A stretch of DNA of 12,791 nucleotides from assembly GCA_002424295.1 (NCBI GenBank), contig DIQY01000105.1, forward strand, positions 4,290 through 17,080. The letters are read 5' to 3'. Positions 1-6,935 of this stretch are shown here, piece by piece. The notes beneath the pieces were generated by a model. The model saw only the letters and a program-made list of their open reading frames with translations. It was not told where the DNA came from and ran no database searches. Position 1 is the stretch's first letter. Every line of letters begins with the position of its first letter. The position numbers and the translations under genes are program-made. The DNA comes from Ruminococcaceae bacterium UBA5450. Its GTDB lineage: Bacteria > Bacillota > Clostridia > Oscillospirales > Acutalibacteraceae.

Positions 1-23
1 TCGGAGGCCCTATACTTTTGCTT

Positions 24-527
24 TCAATTTATTTGCTCATCATGAATACGTTTTTTTAGTAAAAGGACAACAGCCGCGGCACAGACGGTAAGCAGAACTG
101 CCGTTATCACTTTAGGCAAAGGAACAGATTCCTTTACCGGTTCCCCGGCTTTTACAATTTGTACACTCTCACCATGAATATCTGTTTCACCCCCGTCTTC
201 CGAGCAGGCTCTGTTAAAGATTCCAATAACTTTGATGGTATCGCCTTTATTTTTATAATCGCCGTAATGAGTGATTTGCCGTGCATCAGCCGTTTTCAGC
301 TTGATCCCTATCGCGTTAGTTCCGTCGTTGATGTTTACCCAGCTGTATTCCCCTCTGTTTAGCATTTCCCCGATCGCCTCACCCTGCACGGTGACTTCCG
401 TTTTGTCAAGCACCTTGGCGTTCTCAATAAGGCTGTTGATCTCTACTGTCTCCGCGGCAAATGCACTTGTTGAAAAGGGGATCAGTATTAAAATGGTTAA
501 GACAAACGCTTGAATGATTTTTCGCAT
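24..527 (-). CDS. Secreted, membrane-anchored OB-fold-like protein of the trk operon
   Basis: This 167-residue protein has no recognised name. Residues 1-24 are a typical signal peptide (MRK, a hydrophobic core, then SAFA before the likely cleavage site). Residues about 41-126 read as a small beta-rich OB-fold-like domain, with VTVQGEAIGEML, a WVNINDGTNAIGI strand pair and GDTIKVIGIF. A transmembrane segment follows at 138-157, ending in KKR, so the domain should sit outside the cell with a short cytosolic tail. The start codon lies inside the 3' end of trkH (31-base overlap), with GGAGG about 12 bases upstream, so it is the last gene of the trk operon and is probably translationally coupled. 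By position it may be an accessory or sensor part of the potassium system; that is inference. The OB-fold call rests on sequence pattern only. Confidence 0.8.
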   Translation of the reverse strand: MRKIIQAFVLTILILIPFSTSAFAAETVEINSLIENAKVLDKTEVTVQGEAIGEMLNRGEYSWVNINDGTNAIGIKLKTADARQITHYGDYKNKGDTIKVIGIFNRACSEDGGETDIHGESVQIVKAGEPVKESVPLPKVITAVLLTVCAAAVVLLLKKRIHDEQIN

Positions 528-2035
528 AGCTTTTTAATTCCTCCACCGGCATAGCCGATTAATGCAAAAACAGAAAGGAACTCCAGCCTTCCCATATACA
601 TAGCAATAATATCATAAATTTTTAAAGCCATCGGCATTGGCGATGCCGTGACGCCGATCGAAAGGCCCACGTTTCCAGTCACAGAAGCGGCTTCAAACGC
701 GGAATCCGCAAGAGGATATCCGCAGAATGTTCCAATCAGCGTACCTGTACCGAACAAAACCATATAGCAAATTATAATGAGAGCGGATGACCTCACAATA
801 CTGTCATCCAAAATATGTTCTTTTATATAATGAAATTTATAAACTTTCATGTTTCGTTCGGAATGCAGAAGCTTTTTTACATCCATAATCAAGCCTTTGA
901 ATACAACGCCGACCCTAAGCGCCTTGAATCCGCCCGCGGTAGAACATGCGGAACCGCCGATCAGCATCACGATAATCATGATCAGAATGCCAAAATCTCC
1001 CCATTCCAAAGCGAACTGCCTTGCATAGATACTGCCAAAGCCCGTCGTAGTATGTGCCGACAAAACATTATAGATGATCCTCCTGAACGCAGATACAGCG
1101 TCCGGATACACATTCAGCTTCATCAGCCAAAACAGCGCCAGCATACAGGCCACAAAACTGGTGACAAAAAAGCTCTGGGTTTCAATGTTTTTAACAAATT
1201 CTTTCCTTTTGCCTTGCCAGATGGCATAATGAAGGCCAAAGTTAAATGAACCGAGAATAAAAATGACCATGGTAATCGTTTCATAAGACAAACTATGGTA
1301 ATACATAATGTTTTGCGTCATTGGAGCAAAACCACCCGTGCTCCATGAAGACTCAAACATATACAGCCCATGCAGGAACGCAGACACCGGTTTTAGCCCA
1401 ATAATCATTCCGTCGATCCACAGGCTCACTGTGCCGATCACCAGATAAATCATACTGATCTTCCAGATAATTCTGGCTGTTCCTTTTACATTCGGCACCA
1501 GTTCTATATCTTTTCCCTCTCCCACATAAAACTTATAGGCCCCGCTTGCTTCTTTTACCATGAAGGTAAGGGCAAGCACCACCATTCCCTGCCCTCCGAT
1601 GAAGGTAAGCATATGCCTCCACATGTTTAATCCGGAAGAAAGATGGTCAAGGTCCTGTGTAAGCACAAGCCCCGTTGTAGTAAAACCGCTCATTACGTCA
1701 AAGCAGGCATCCAAAAAAGAATTGACATGCCCGCTTAAATAGTATGGGATCGCGCAGAGCATCATTAATATAATCCAAGAAAGCGACGCTACTACAAAGC
1801 CGTGTTTCCATTGGACACTGACATGATTTTGCCGTGTATGTCTGCCTAACAAAATCAAAGCCGCACCTACCAATACGGATACGGCCATACTGACTACAAA
1901 GTCCAGGAAAGGATTCCACTCCGCAAAAATAAGAGCTGTGATGATTGGAATCATCATCAGGAATGCAACTCCAAGGATAATGCAGCCTGTGTAATAACAG
2001 ATAATTTCAGCACTCGATACGTTCTTTTCCGCCAT
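497..2035 (-). CDS. trkH: TrkH-family potassium uptake pore protein
   Basis: This is the potassium-conducting membrane subunit of a Trk/Ktr system, 512 residues, close to the family's usual length. The four pore-loop filter sequences typical of this family are visible: TTTG near 119-122, STGGF near 232-236, TTTGF near 329-333 and VTGNVG near 452-457, separated by paired membrane helices. GGSACSTAGGFKALR near 360-374 is another family signature. I chose the ATG at 2035 rather than the GTG at 2047, because AGGTGA at 2044-2049 is an ideal ribosome binding site for the ATG (8-base spacing) and overlaps the GTG. That Shine-Dalgarno also contains the stop of the preceding 34-residue peptide gene, so the two are likely coupled. 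It works with the two RCK proteins encoded upstream, which should bind NAD(H) or nucleotides and gate the pore. Confidence 0.96.
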   Translation of the reverse strand: MAEKNVSSAEIICYYTGCIILGVAFLMMIPIITALIFAEWNPFLDFVVSMAVSVLVGAALILLGRHTRQNHVSVQWKHGFVVASLSWIILMMLCAIPYYLSGHVNSFLDACFDVMSGFTTTGLVLTQDLDHLSSGLNMWRHMLTFIGGQGMVVLALTFMVKEASGAYKFYVGEGKDIELVPNVKGTARIIWKISMIYLVIGTVSLWIDGMIIGLKPVSAFLHGLYMFESSWSTGGFAPMTQNIMYYHSLSYETITMVIFILGSFNFGLHYAIWQGKRKEFVKNIETQSFFVTSFVACMLALFWLMKLNVYPDAVSAFRRIIYNVLSAHTTTGFGSIYARQFALEWGDFGILIMIIVMLIGGSACSTAGGFKALRVGVVFKGLIMDVKKLLHSERNMKVYKFHYIKEHILDDSIVRSSALIIICYMVLFGTGTLIGTFCGYPLADSAFEAASVTGNVGLSIGVTASPMPMALKIYDIIAMYMGRLEFLSVFALIGYAGGGIKKLCEKSFKRLS

Positions 2036-2043
2036 TTTTCTTT

Positions 2044-2148
2044 TCACCTCATTATAATTACCGTCAAGATGAAAAGAACAGCCACATAGGCCAAAACTCC
2101 AAGCAGTTCGGACCCAAGGCCGAAGAGTTCAACTTTATTTCGACGCAT
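2044..2148 (-). CDS. 34-residue single-pass membrane peptide between trkA and trkH
   Basis: A short gene in the only gap of the trk operon. It begins with ATG at 2148, overlaps the end of the second trkA-like gene by 14 bases, and has its own Shine-Dalgarno, AGGGGAA, about 7 bases upstream. It ends with TGA at 2044-2046, within the ribosome binding site of trkH. The peptide starts MRRNKVELFG, continues with a single hydrophobic stretch of about 20 residues (core LLGVLAYVAVLFILTVII) and ends in MR. The positive N-terminus predicts an N-in single helix. The layout resembles KdpF, the tiny subunit of the Kdp pump, but I see no clear sequence similarity and claim none. A role as a small subunit or assembly factor of TrkH is inferred from position. 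It is too short for routine gene callers and could be unannotated. Confidence 0.7.
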   Translation of the reverse strand: MRRNKVELFGLGSELLGVLAYVAVLFILTVIIMR

Positions 2149-2815
2149 ATTTTGTTCCCCTATTATGTAAATGATTCATGAGGTCAGTCAAAACAGGATG
2201 ATTGGTGATTAATAAAACTTTATCATCTTTTTCGATCTGTGTATTGCCCCGCGGATAGATCACCTTTTCGTCATGCAAAACAGAAATAATCACGCATTCC
2301 TCGGGAAGTTTAAGCTCTTTTACCTTACAGCCACACCATGGATTTTCGGCATTGATGGTTATTTCCGCCAAGACCATAGCTCCCCGTCCCAAAGTTTGAA
2401 TAATGCGGCAGTCTTCCCTCGCAAGTTCATATTCAATCATGTTGGCGATAACTTCCGTGCTGCATACAATCCGGCTGATGCCGAGTGCCTTAAACATTTC
2501 GATATTTTTGGGATTGTTTACACGGGCAATCGTTTTTTGAATGTTAAAACTGATTTTTGCAATTTGACAAATGACCAGATTTTCTTCATCAGTGCCCGTC
2601 ACGGCGGCAACGATTTCCGCATCTTTGATTCCGGCATCATTTAAAACATCCAGATCCGTGCCGTCTCCACAGATAACCTCTGCGTCCAATTCGTCGGAGA
2701 TCTTTATACAGGTGTTTTTATCCCTCTCGACGAGTATTACCTGATAATTTCTTTCCTTCAGAGTCTTAAACAGATTGTATCCGATTTTTCCCCCGCCGAT
2801 AATTATTGATTCCAT
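2135..2815 (-). CDS. trkA: TrkA-like RCK subunit, second copy
   Basis: Cytosolic regulatory subunit of the potassium transporter, 226 residues: one RCK unit with a Rossmann-type N-terminal half (TrkA_N) and a C-terminal TrkA_C half. IIGGGKIGYNLFKTL near the N-terminus is the nucleotide-binding GxGxxG loop; the acidic residue ending strand 2 (LVERD) indicates NAD(H)-type binding. ARVNNPKN and ISRIVCSTEVIANMIE match the conserved centre of the family. The start is the ATG at 2815, which has AAGGGAGA about 7 bases upstream; the reading frame is open further upstream but that extension is not family-like. It overlaps the end of the first trkA-like gene by 13 bases. E. coli TrkA carries two RCK units in one chain; here the two units are separate proteins, as in many Firmicutes. 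Confidence 0.93.
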   Translation of the reverse strand: MESIIIGGGKIGYNLFKTLKERNYQVILVERDKNTCIKISDELDAEVICGDGTDLDVLNDAGIKDAEIVAAVTGTDEENLVICQIAKISFNIQKTIARVNNPKNIEMFKALGISRIVCSTEVIANMIEYELAREDCRIIQTLGRGAMVLAEITINAENPWCGCKVKELKLPEECVIISVLHDEKVIYPRGNTQIEKDDKVLLITNHPVLTDLMNHLHNRGTKYASK

Positions 2816-3465
2816 ATTGGTATCTCCCTTGAAAATGATTGGACCAGTTTTTCCTTGTTCTTTTTCGGGATCGTGCATATTATCTTGTCGCCGTACTCGA
2901 CTTGTTCCTCTTTTTTGGGAAGAAAAACATGACCGCATCTGATGATGCCCGAAATAATGCAGGAATATTTTTCTTCGATGCCTCGAACAGAACCCGGCTT
3001 ACCTTTGCCGATGAACAGCTCAATGATGTCGTACTCTTTATCCTGTGCCGAAACAATATTGAGACTTCTCGCCGTCAGCTGACTAATCAAAATTTCAACG
3101 CCCAGCTGCACGGGACTGATGGTTTCAAGGTTCAGCTTTTGGTAAATATATTCCCTATTGGGGTCATTTACACGCGCAATAATTTTGGGGACATGATAAA
3201 TTTCTTTTGCAACAAGCGCCACCGTAATATTGATATTATCGTCCGAAGTTACGGCCAGCAAAGCGTCCGCCTGCCGAATACCGCCATTTTCAAGATTGTC
3301 GCTGTCAAATTCGATGCCTTTTATTCTTTGCCCGTTGAACCCACTTCCTAAATTGTTCAGTCTGTCGCCGTCCCTATCGATAATACATACGTTGTGCCCT
3401 AGATTAGACAGTTCCGTCGCCAAATTGCTTCCTAGCCTTCCGCATCCAATTACGATTATGTACAT
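2803..3465 (-). CDS. trkA: TrkA-like RCK subunit, first copy
   Basis: First gene of the operon, 220 residues, a single RCK unit. The N-terminal Rossmann loop VIGCGRLGSNLATEL and the strand-2 acid in IIDRD show an NAD(H)-type site. ARVNDPNREYIYQKLN and the downstream TrkA_C half (GKPGSVRGIEEKYSCIISGI, then EVEYGDKIICTIP-like strands) complete the family pattern. ATG at 3465 has AGAGGTGG about 4 bases upstream. It is distinct from the second copy and probably forms mixed gating rings with it, or the two act under different conditions; this cannot be decided from sequence. The family binds NAD(H), ATP/ADP or c-di-AMP. No ydaO-type c-di-AMP riboswitch was recognised upstream. Confidence 0.93.
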   Translation of the reverse strand: MYIIVIGCGRLGSNLATELSNLGHNVCIIDRDGDRLNNLGSGFNGQRIKGIEFDSDNLENGGIRQADALLAVTSDDNINITVALVAKEIYHVPKIIARVNDPNREYIYQKLNLETISPVQLGVEILISQLTARSLNIVSAQDKEYDIIELFIGKGKPGSVRGIEEKYSCIISGIIRCGHVFLPKKEEQVEYGDKIICTIPKKNKEKLVQSFSREIPIWNQ

Positions 3466-3579
3466 ATTCCACCTCTGTTATTTCACCGCAAAAGCAGTTG
3501 CTTTTTTAACCAGAGAAACATATCATCTTCTGACTTTATATTTCTCCTCGCTTTTGTTCGCATTAAAGACTATCATTAT

Positions 3580-3609
3580 TTTTATAAAGATAGTGTTAAG
3601 ATACATGAA
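3580..3609 (-). promoter_or_regulatory. Possible trk operon promoter
   Basis: On the minus strand TTCATG (3604-3609) and TATAAA (3581-3586 region) are about 17 bases apart, giving a leader of roughly 110 bases before the first trkA-like gene. The -35 match is poor. An inverted repeat, ACTATC at 3569-3574 and GATAGT at 3589-3594, overlaps the -10 region and could be an operator. No transcription evidence is available from sequence alone. Confidence 0.3.
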
Positions 3610-3858
3610 GGCGGTATTAATACTCTATAAAGACCGGGCAAAGCTGAATTTTTGTCGGCAATAAACCTCCACTTCCCAGCAAAAGGCGGACGATGCAAAA
3701 TCCTGACACTGCTATATTAGCGTGGATTACGCGGTGGAACAGTTTTTGATTTTTGCTATGATCCGTTGGAAAGCACCTTATTCCTGTCAATCTTCTTCGG
3801 TCAGTAGGAAAACCAAGGAGAAGGTCCAATCACCGTTTTTTGAGTGCTTTCCGAAGCG

Positions 3859-3895
3859 AATAGAGGTCGTCAGAACAAGTCTCACGACCTCTATT
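3859..3895 (+). terminator. 12-bp hairpin, terminator-like
   Basis: AATAGAGGTCGT (3859-3870) and ACGACCTCTATT (3884-3895) are perfect inverted repeats with a 13-base loop. On the plus strand the right arm runs into TTTTGAT, giving a short T-tract, so a weak plus-strand terminator is possible, though no recognisable gene precedes it. It sits 16 bases before the open frame of the toxin-like gene and may mark an old junction. Confidence 0.45.
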
Positions 3896-3911
3896 TTGAT
3901 ATGCTTATAAA

Positions 3912-4544
3912 TTGACCTTTTTTCAAAATGAGAATCATCAGAACTATAATAGCCTTGTACAAACTGGAATGGGAAGCGCCTATGGAGGAAAATGGAAACC
4001 AAACCCAAACAAACCGGGTGATCAACGCCTTGTGGGCAATCCAGGCGATATAAATAAAGATGGATACAGGGAGACACATATAGGTGATGATGGGTTAGGC
4101 GACAGAGAACGACATAATACAGATCATGACAACCCGAGAGACCATACCAAACCTCATGATCATATCATAACGTGGGAAAACAATCATCCAAACTTTAGTA
4201 AACCAATTAATTACCCGGACGGCGCTCCGGAATTCAAAAAATACGGAGGCTATTTTTATATGGGCGGAAAGATTATCCAAGGGAACACCCCGGAGCAGAA
4301 TCGTTTTGTCAGTATCAGTGATTTCAAGTGGTGTATGAGTTGCGGTGGCGAAGTGGAATTCATATGGGAGGGTACAACATATACGATTACCTATCCTGAA
4401 GGGAAAATCAATATCAGTGAAGCCAATAAGTTAGAAACAGAAAAATGGTGTAACTCCGCCGACGAAGTACTGGAATACATGGTCGGTAAAGACCGGCTAC
4501 GCGATGTGATTACGAAAGTCACAGTGATCGACCGTACCATTTAA
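3912..4544 (+). CDS. His-rich polymorphic-toxin-tip-like protein, possibly 5'-truncated
   Basis: I do not recognise a named family with certainty. The 210-residue frame has two parts. Residues about 24-92 are Gly, Asn and His rich and contain GDINKDGYRETHIGDDG followed by RERHNTDHDNPRDHTKPHDH, a spacing typical of C-terminal tips of Clostridia polymorphic or Rhs-like toxins. Residues about 131-210 form a compact beta-rich domain with SISDFKWCMSCGGEVEF, TTYTITYPEGKI and the ending DRLRDVITKVTVIDRTI. There is no signal peptide. The start is doubtful: TTG at 3912 has no Shine-Dalgarno, and the next choice, ATG at 3969, lacks one too. The piece could be the surviving C-terminal end of a larger protein or an orphan tip cassette. 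A second, decayed copy of its C-terminus lies at 9037-9150. Intrinsic terminator follows at 4658-4694. Confidence 0.65.
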   Translation: MTFFQNENHQNYNSLVQTGMGSAYGGKWKPNPNKPGDQRLVGNPGDINKDGYRETHIGDDGLGDRERHNTDHDNPRDHTKPHDHIITWENNHPNFSKPINYPDGAPEFKKYGGYFYMGGKIIQGNTPEQNRFVSISDFKWCMSCGGEVEFIWEGTTYTITYPEGKINISEANKLETEKWCNSADEVLEYMVGKDRLRDVITKVTVIDRTI

Positions 4545-4657
4545 TTGTTTCATTCAAAAGCTGAGCAAATTACACCCTGACAAAAGTCATTTTATTCCGC
4601 ACCCACACGAACAAATTGGCTTTCTTTCTCAATAGGATTTGACCATTATTCTTCAAA

Positions 4658-4694
4658 AAATTAAACGGGCACTTCTTTAGTGCCCGTTTAATTT
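4658..4694 (+). terminator. Intrinsic terminator after the His-rich toxin-like gene
   Basis: A perfect 16-bp stem with core ATTAAACGGGCACT (4660-4673) and its complement (4679-4692), 5-base loop TCTTT. It is A-rich before and T-containing after (AATTTGG), so it could also work from the other strand. It lies about 115 bases past the stop at 4544. Confidence 0.8.
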
Positions 4695-4857
4695 GGAATA
4701 GCAACCCTTGTTACACGGTGAGTAGAGTGACCCCAAAAGGGGAATGCCTTTGGCACCACGAATTTGCATCAATTTTGACCGAAGCTGAATAATAATTGTG
4801 AAATTTAGAAAAATTTTGTATAATAAAAGTTATGATAATATAATTATATGTAAAATT

Positions 4858-4889
4858 AATAACAAGTTGACCTATTGCAACTTGTTATT
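4858..4889. repeat. 12-bp inverted repeat in AT-rich DNA
   Basis: AATAACAAGTTG (4858-4869) and CAACTTGTTATT (4878-4889) form a perfect 12-bp stem with an 8-base loop. No T-tract follows on either strand and there is no adjacent gene, so the role is unknown. Confidence 0.6.
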
Positions 4890-5013
4890 GCAATTTGGTA
4901 TTGATTGGAACACTGACTTTAATTTGATAACAATTTTTTATTTTAATGGCTTTAATAAGCACTTGAATTCTCCGCTATAATGCTTTTTCCAAATTCCTTT
5001 TGGCATATAAAAA

Positions 5014-5060
5014 CACCCCAATTGTTGGACAGTATGGTATACTGTCCAACAATTGGGGTG
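5014..5060 (-). terminator. 47-bp near-perfect palindrome, terminator of the ars operon
   Basis: A 22-bp perfect stem (5014-5035 with 5039-5060) closes a 3-base loop; the left arm begins CACCCCAATTGTTGGACAGT. On the minus strand the stem is followed at once by TTTTTATAT, so it is a strong intrinsic terminator for transcripts coming from arsA, which ends at 5198. The length and perfection exceed a normal terminator, and its right half continues into a sequence like an IS3-family end (see 5043-5067). Confidence 0.8.
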
Positions 5061-5067
5061 CAGTTCA
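5043..5067. mobile_element. Solo terminal repeat resembling IS3/IS150-group elements
   Basis: Read on the minus strand from 5067, the sequence begins TGAACTGCACCCCAATTGTT and continues GGACA. From memory, IS150-group elements have ends of the form TG-ACTGCACCC...GTTGGAC, so this looks like such an outer end with the element body lying to the left. No transposase gene is present and the other end was not identified; AGTGACCCCAAAAGG at about 4727-4741 is only a weak candidate. It may be a decayed or internally deleted copy. Confidence 0.4.
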
Positions 5068-5197
5068 CTTATATCTATATTGAATTTCGATGAACTTTAA
5101 TGAAAATCATTCCATGATATCACTGGCGAAGTAGTGATCCAACACCTGAGAAATTTGGCTACGGCACAAATTATAAACACAAATAAATGTCATTCTT

Positions 5198-6934
5198 TCA
5201 GAGTGTCGTTAGACGGTTGCCTTTGATTTCCTCGGCACTCCATTTAATTAGTGCAAACTTGCCACCTGCATGTTTATCGACACGATTAATCCATTCAATT
5301 TCATGTGCAGCCTTTGCCGCCAGCATGGGGTTAGTCGTGTTCGTACCATACAAAGATTGATTGACAATCCACCATTTTGCAGAAATATCCGCTCGTTTTA
5401 AATCTTCCTCTAAACGAAGCGACTCATATACAGGAGTCGCTTCTGGCAAAGTCACAATCAAAACTTCGGTTTCATTAGATTTAAGCCTTGGAAGAAGTCG
5501 TCTTACTGACTCCGGAATTTCTCCTTTGGTCCGCTTAATTTCGTGGTTGTAGCTTTGTGTGGATTCCAGCAACAGTAAAGTGTGTCCGGTGGGTGCAGTG
5601 TCAATTACAACGACCTGATCGTCAGCTTTTTCCACGATCTCTGCAAAAGCACGGAACACAGCTATTTCTTGTGTGCAAGGAGAACGTAAATCTTCCTGTA
5701 TATAGGCCATATCTTCATCACTCATCCCCGACTCGCGGGCTTTATTCAGCACTTCGGACTGATACTTTTTCAGTTCTTTATTTTCATCAATATGGCTCAT
5801 GGAAATGCCACTTGTTTCGTCCAGCACAAGTTTTAAGTGTGCCGCTGGATCAGTCGTGGTCAAATGAACTTTTTTCCCGCGCTTTGCAAGACCCAGCGCC
5901 ACTGCAGCGGCAACCGTGGTTTTTCCTACACCACCTTTTCCCATTGTGAAGATAACACGCTTGCCCTCTGCCGCCAGCTCATCTATGATATCATTCAACG
6001 TAAAAACATGAGAAGCATGCAGTTTTTCCGTACATTTGGTCACATGGTCGGCATTCAACAAAGCACGTACGTTTTCAAGTCCAGTCACATTATAGGCCCT
6101 CAGCGGCACCATGCTAAGCGGTAACGTCTTCAAACTTTCCGGCATCGCATTAAGCGCCGCTTGTTGCTTTTCATACAAGCTGGAAGAAAGCGTGTCGCTG
6201 TACTCTGTCAATACGCCGTTGACAACTAACATTTGATTACGAATTCCAAGTGTGGAAAGCTCACCAGAGGCCCGTGCAGCTTCTTTAAACGGAGCTGTTT
6301 CCGGACGCGTCACAAGAATTAGTGTAGTCAAATTCCCATCGGCCAAAGTTTCTACCGCCTGCTTATAAATTGCTTTTTTACTCTCCAATCCGGAAAGCTG
6401 CCCTAAGCAGGATGCACCATGCGTGCTTTCACTAATAAAATTACTCCATGCAGACGGAAGCTGGAGCATACGCAAAGTGTGACCGGTAGGTGCGGTGTCA
6501 AAAATGATATGGTCGTATTCCTGCTGGATTTTTCCATTTGTAATAAAATTTGAGAATTCGTTAAATGCTGCAATCTCTACGGTACATGAACCGGAAAGCT
6601 GTTCTTCCATGTTAGTCAAAACCGCAGCCGGCAGCTTACCGCGGTAAGGAGCGATGACGCTTTCCCGATATTCGGCAGCGGCTTGTGTGGGATCCAGATT
6701 TGCTACAACCAAGTTCGGTACATCAGGGATTGGAGTTCCTTTGTTTGTCAATTCCATAGAAAAAACGTCTTGCAAATTTGAAGCAGGGTCGGTACTGATT
6801 AACAGTACCTTCTTCCCACTATCTGCCAGTGATACAGCTGTAGCGCAGGCCACGCTGGTTTTTCCTACCCCACCCTTACCCGTATAAAAAAGGTACTTTG
6901 TAAGTTTGATAGTCTGAGGATCAAAAATATTCAT
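5198..6934 (-). CDS. arsA: ArsA, arsenite/antimonite efflux ATPase
   Basis: The 578-residue two-lobed ATPase that powers arsenite export with the membrane pump. Each half carries a P-loop, GKGGVGKT at 19-26 and again at 332-339, and the signature DTAPTGHT at 146-153 and 445-452. Three cysteines sit in the contexts of the metalloid-binding cysteines of E. coli ArsA: C117 (SGSCTVEIAAF), C176 (GASCLGQL) and C420 (SPCTQEIAVF). Length matches the plasmid R773 protein. The start is ATG at 6934, one base after the arsD stop, with GGGAGG inside the arsD 3' end about 11 bases upstream; the open frame continues upstream through arsD but that part is not family-like. Last gene of the operon, with its terminator at 5014-5060. 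Confidence 0.96.
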   Translation of the reverse strand: MNIFDPQTIKLTKYLFYTGKGGVGKTSVACATAVSLADSGKKVLLISTDPASNLQDVFSMELTNKGTPIPDVPNLVVANLDPTQAAAEYRESVIAPYRGKLPAAVLTNMEEQLSGSCTVEIAAFNEFSNFITNGKIQQEYDHIIFDTAPTGHTLRMLQLPSAWSNFISESTHGASCLGQLSGLESKKAIYKQAVETLADGNLTTLILVTRPETAPFKEAARASGELSTLGIRNQMLVVNGVLTEYSDTLSSSLYEKQQAALNAMPESLKTLPLSMVPLRAYNVTGLENVRALLNADHVTKCTEKLHASHVFTLNDIIDELAAEGKRVIFTMGKGGVGKTTVAAAVALGLAKRGKKVHLTTTDPAAHLKLVLDETSGISMSHIDENKELKKYQSEVLNKARESGMSDEDMAYIQEDLRSPCTQEIAVFRAFAEIVEKADDQVVVIDTAPTGHTLLLLESTQSYNHEIKRTKGEIPESVRRLLPRLKSNETEVLIVTLPEATPVYESLRLEEDLKRADISAKWWIVNQSLYGTNTTNPMLAAKAAHEIEWINRVDKHAGGKFALIKWSAEEIKGNRLTTL

Positions 6935-6935
6935 T

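Larger units (their letters stand above)
3466..3911. other. Gene-free stretch upstream of the trk operon
   Basis: About 450 bases without a convincing gene. It holds the likely trk promoter and leader near 3466-3610. From about 3660 to 3900 it has open frames on both strands, but none has a ribosome binding site and I recognise none of them. A 9-base inverted pair, GGAAAGCAC at 3770-3778 and GTGCTTTCC at 3844-3852, and the 12-bp hairpin at 3859-3895 suggest remnants of an element end or an old gene tail. I cannot name the source. Confidence 0.5.
4545..5197. other. AT-rich intergenic stretch with hairpins and a possible IS remnant
   Basis: About 650 bases without a supported gene. It contains the terminator at 4658-4694, a small CCCC-AAAA-GGGG fold at 4731-4742, an AT-rich inverted repeat with 12-bp arms (AATAACAAGTTG at 4858-4869 and its complement at 4878-4889), and the large palindrome at 5014-5060. 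A 60-codon plus frame at 4798-4980 has AT-driven composition, no ribosome binding site and no known motif, and I do not call it a gene. The right part may be the end of a deleted IS3-type element. Confidence 0.5.

Noticed and set aside
3726..3740. T-box-like string near GCGGTGGAAC
   Set aside because: Order of bases does not match the T-box consensus on either strand, and no amino-acid gene follows.
3466..3830. c-di-AMP (ydaO-type) riboswitch before the trk operon
   Set aside because: Such elements often precede potassium genes in Firmicutes, but I could not find the conserved paired core on the minus strand in this AT-rich leader.
3722..3910. 62-codon plus-strand frame, and a 96-codon minus-strand frame at 3787-4077
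   Set aside because: Neither has a ribosome binding site or recognisable domain, they overlap each other through the hairpin, and the minus frame runs antisense into the toxin-like gene.
4798..4980. 60-codon plus-strand frame
   Set aside because: Asn, Ile and Lys rich as expected from AT-rich DNA, no Shine-Dalgarno, no motif, and contains the 12-bp inverted repeat.
5557..6124. Long plus-strand frames antisense to arsA
   Set aside because: Shadows of a well-supported ArsA coding region.
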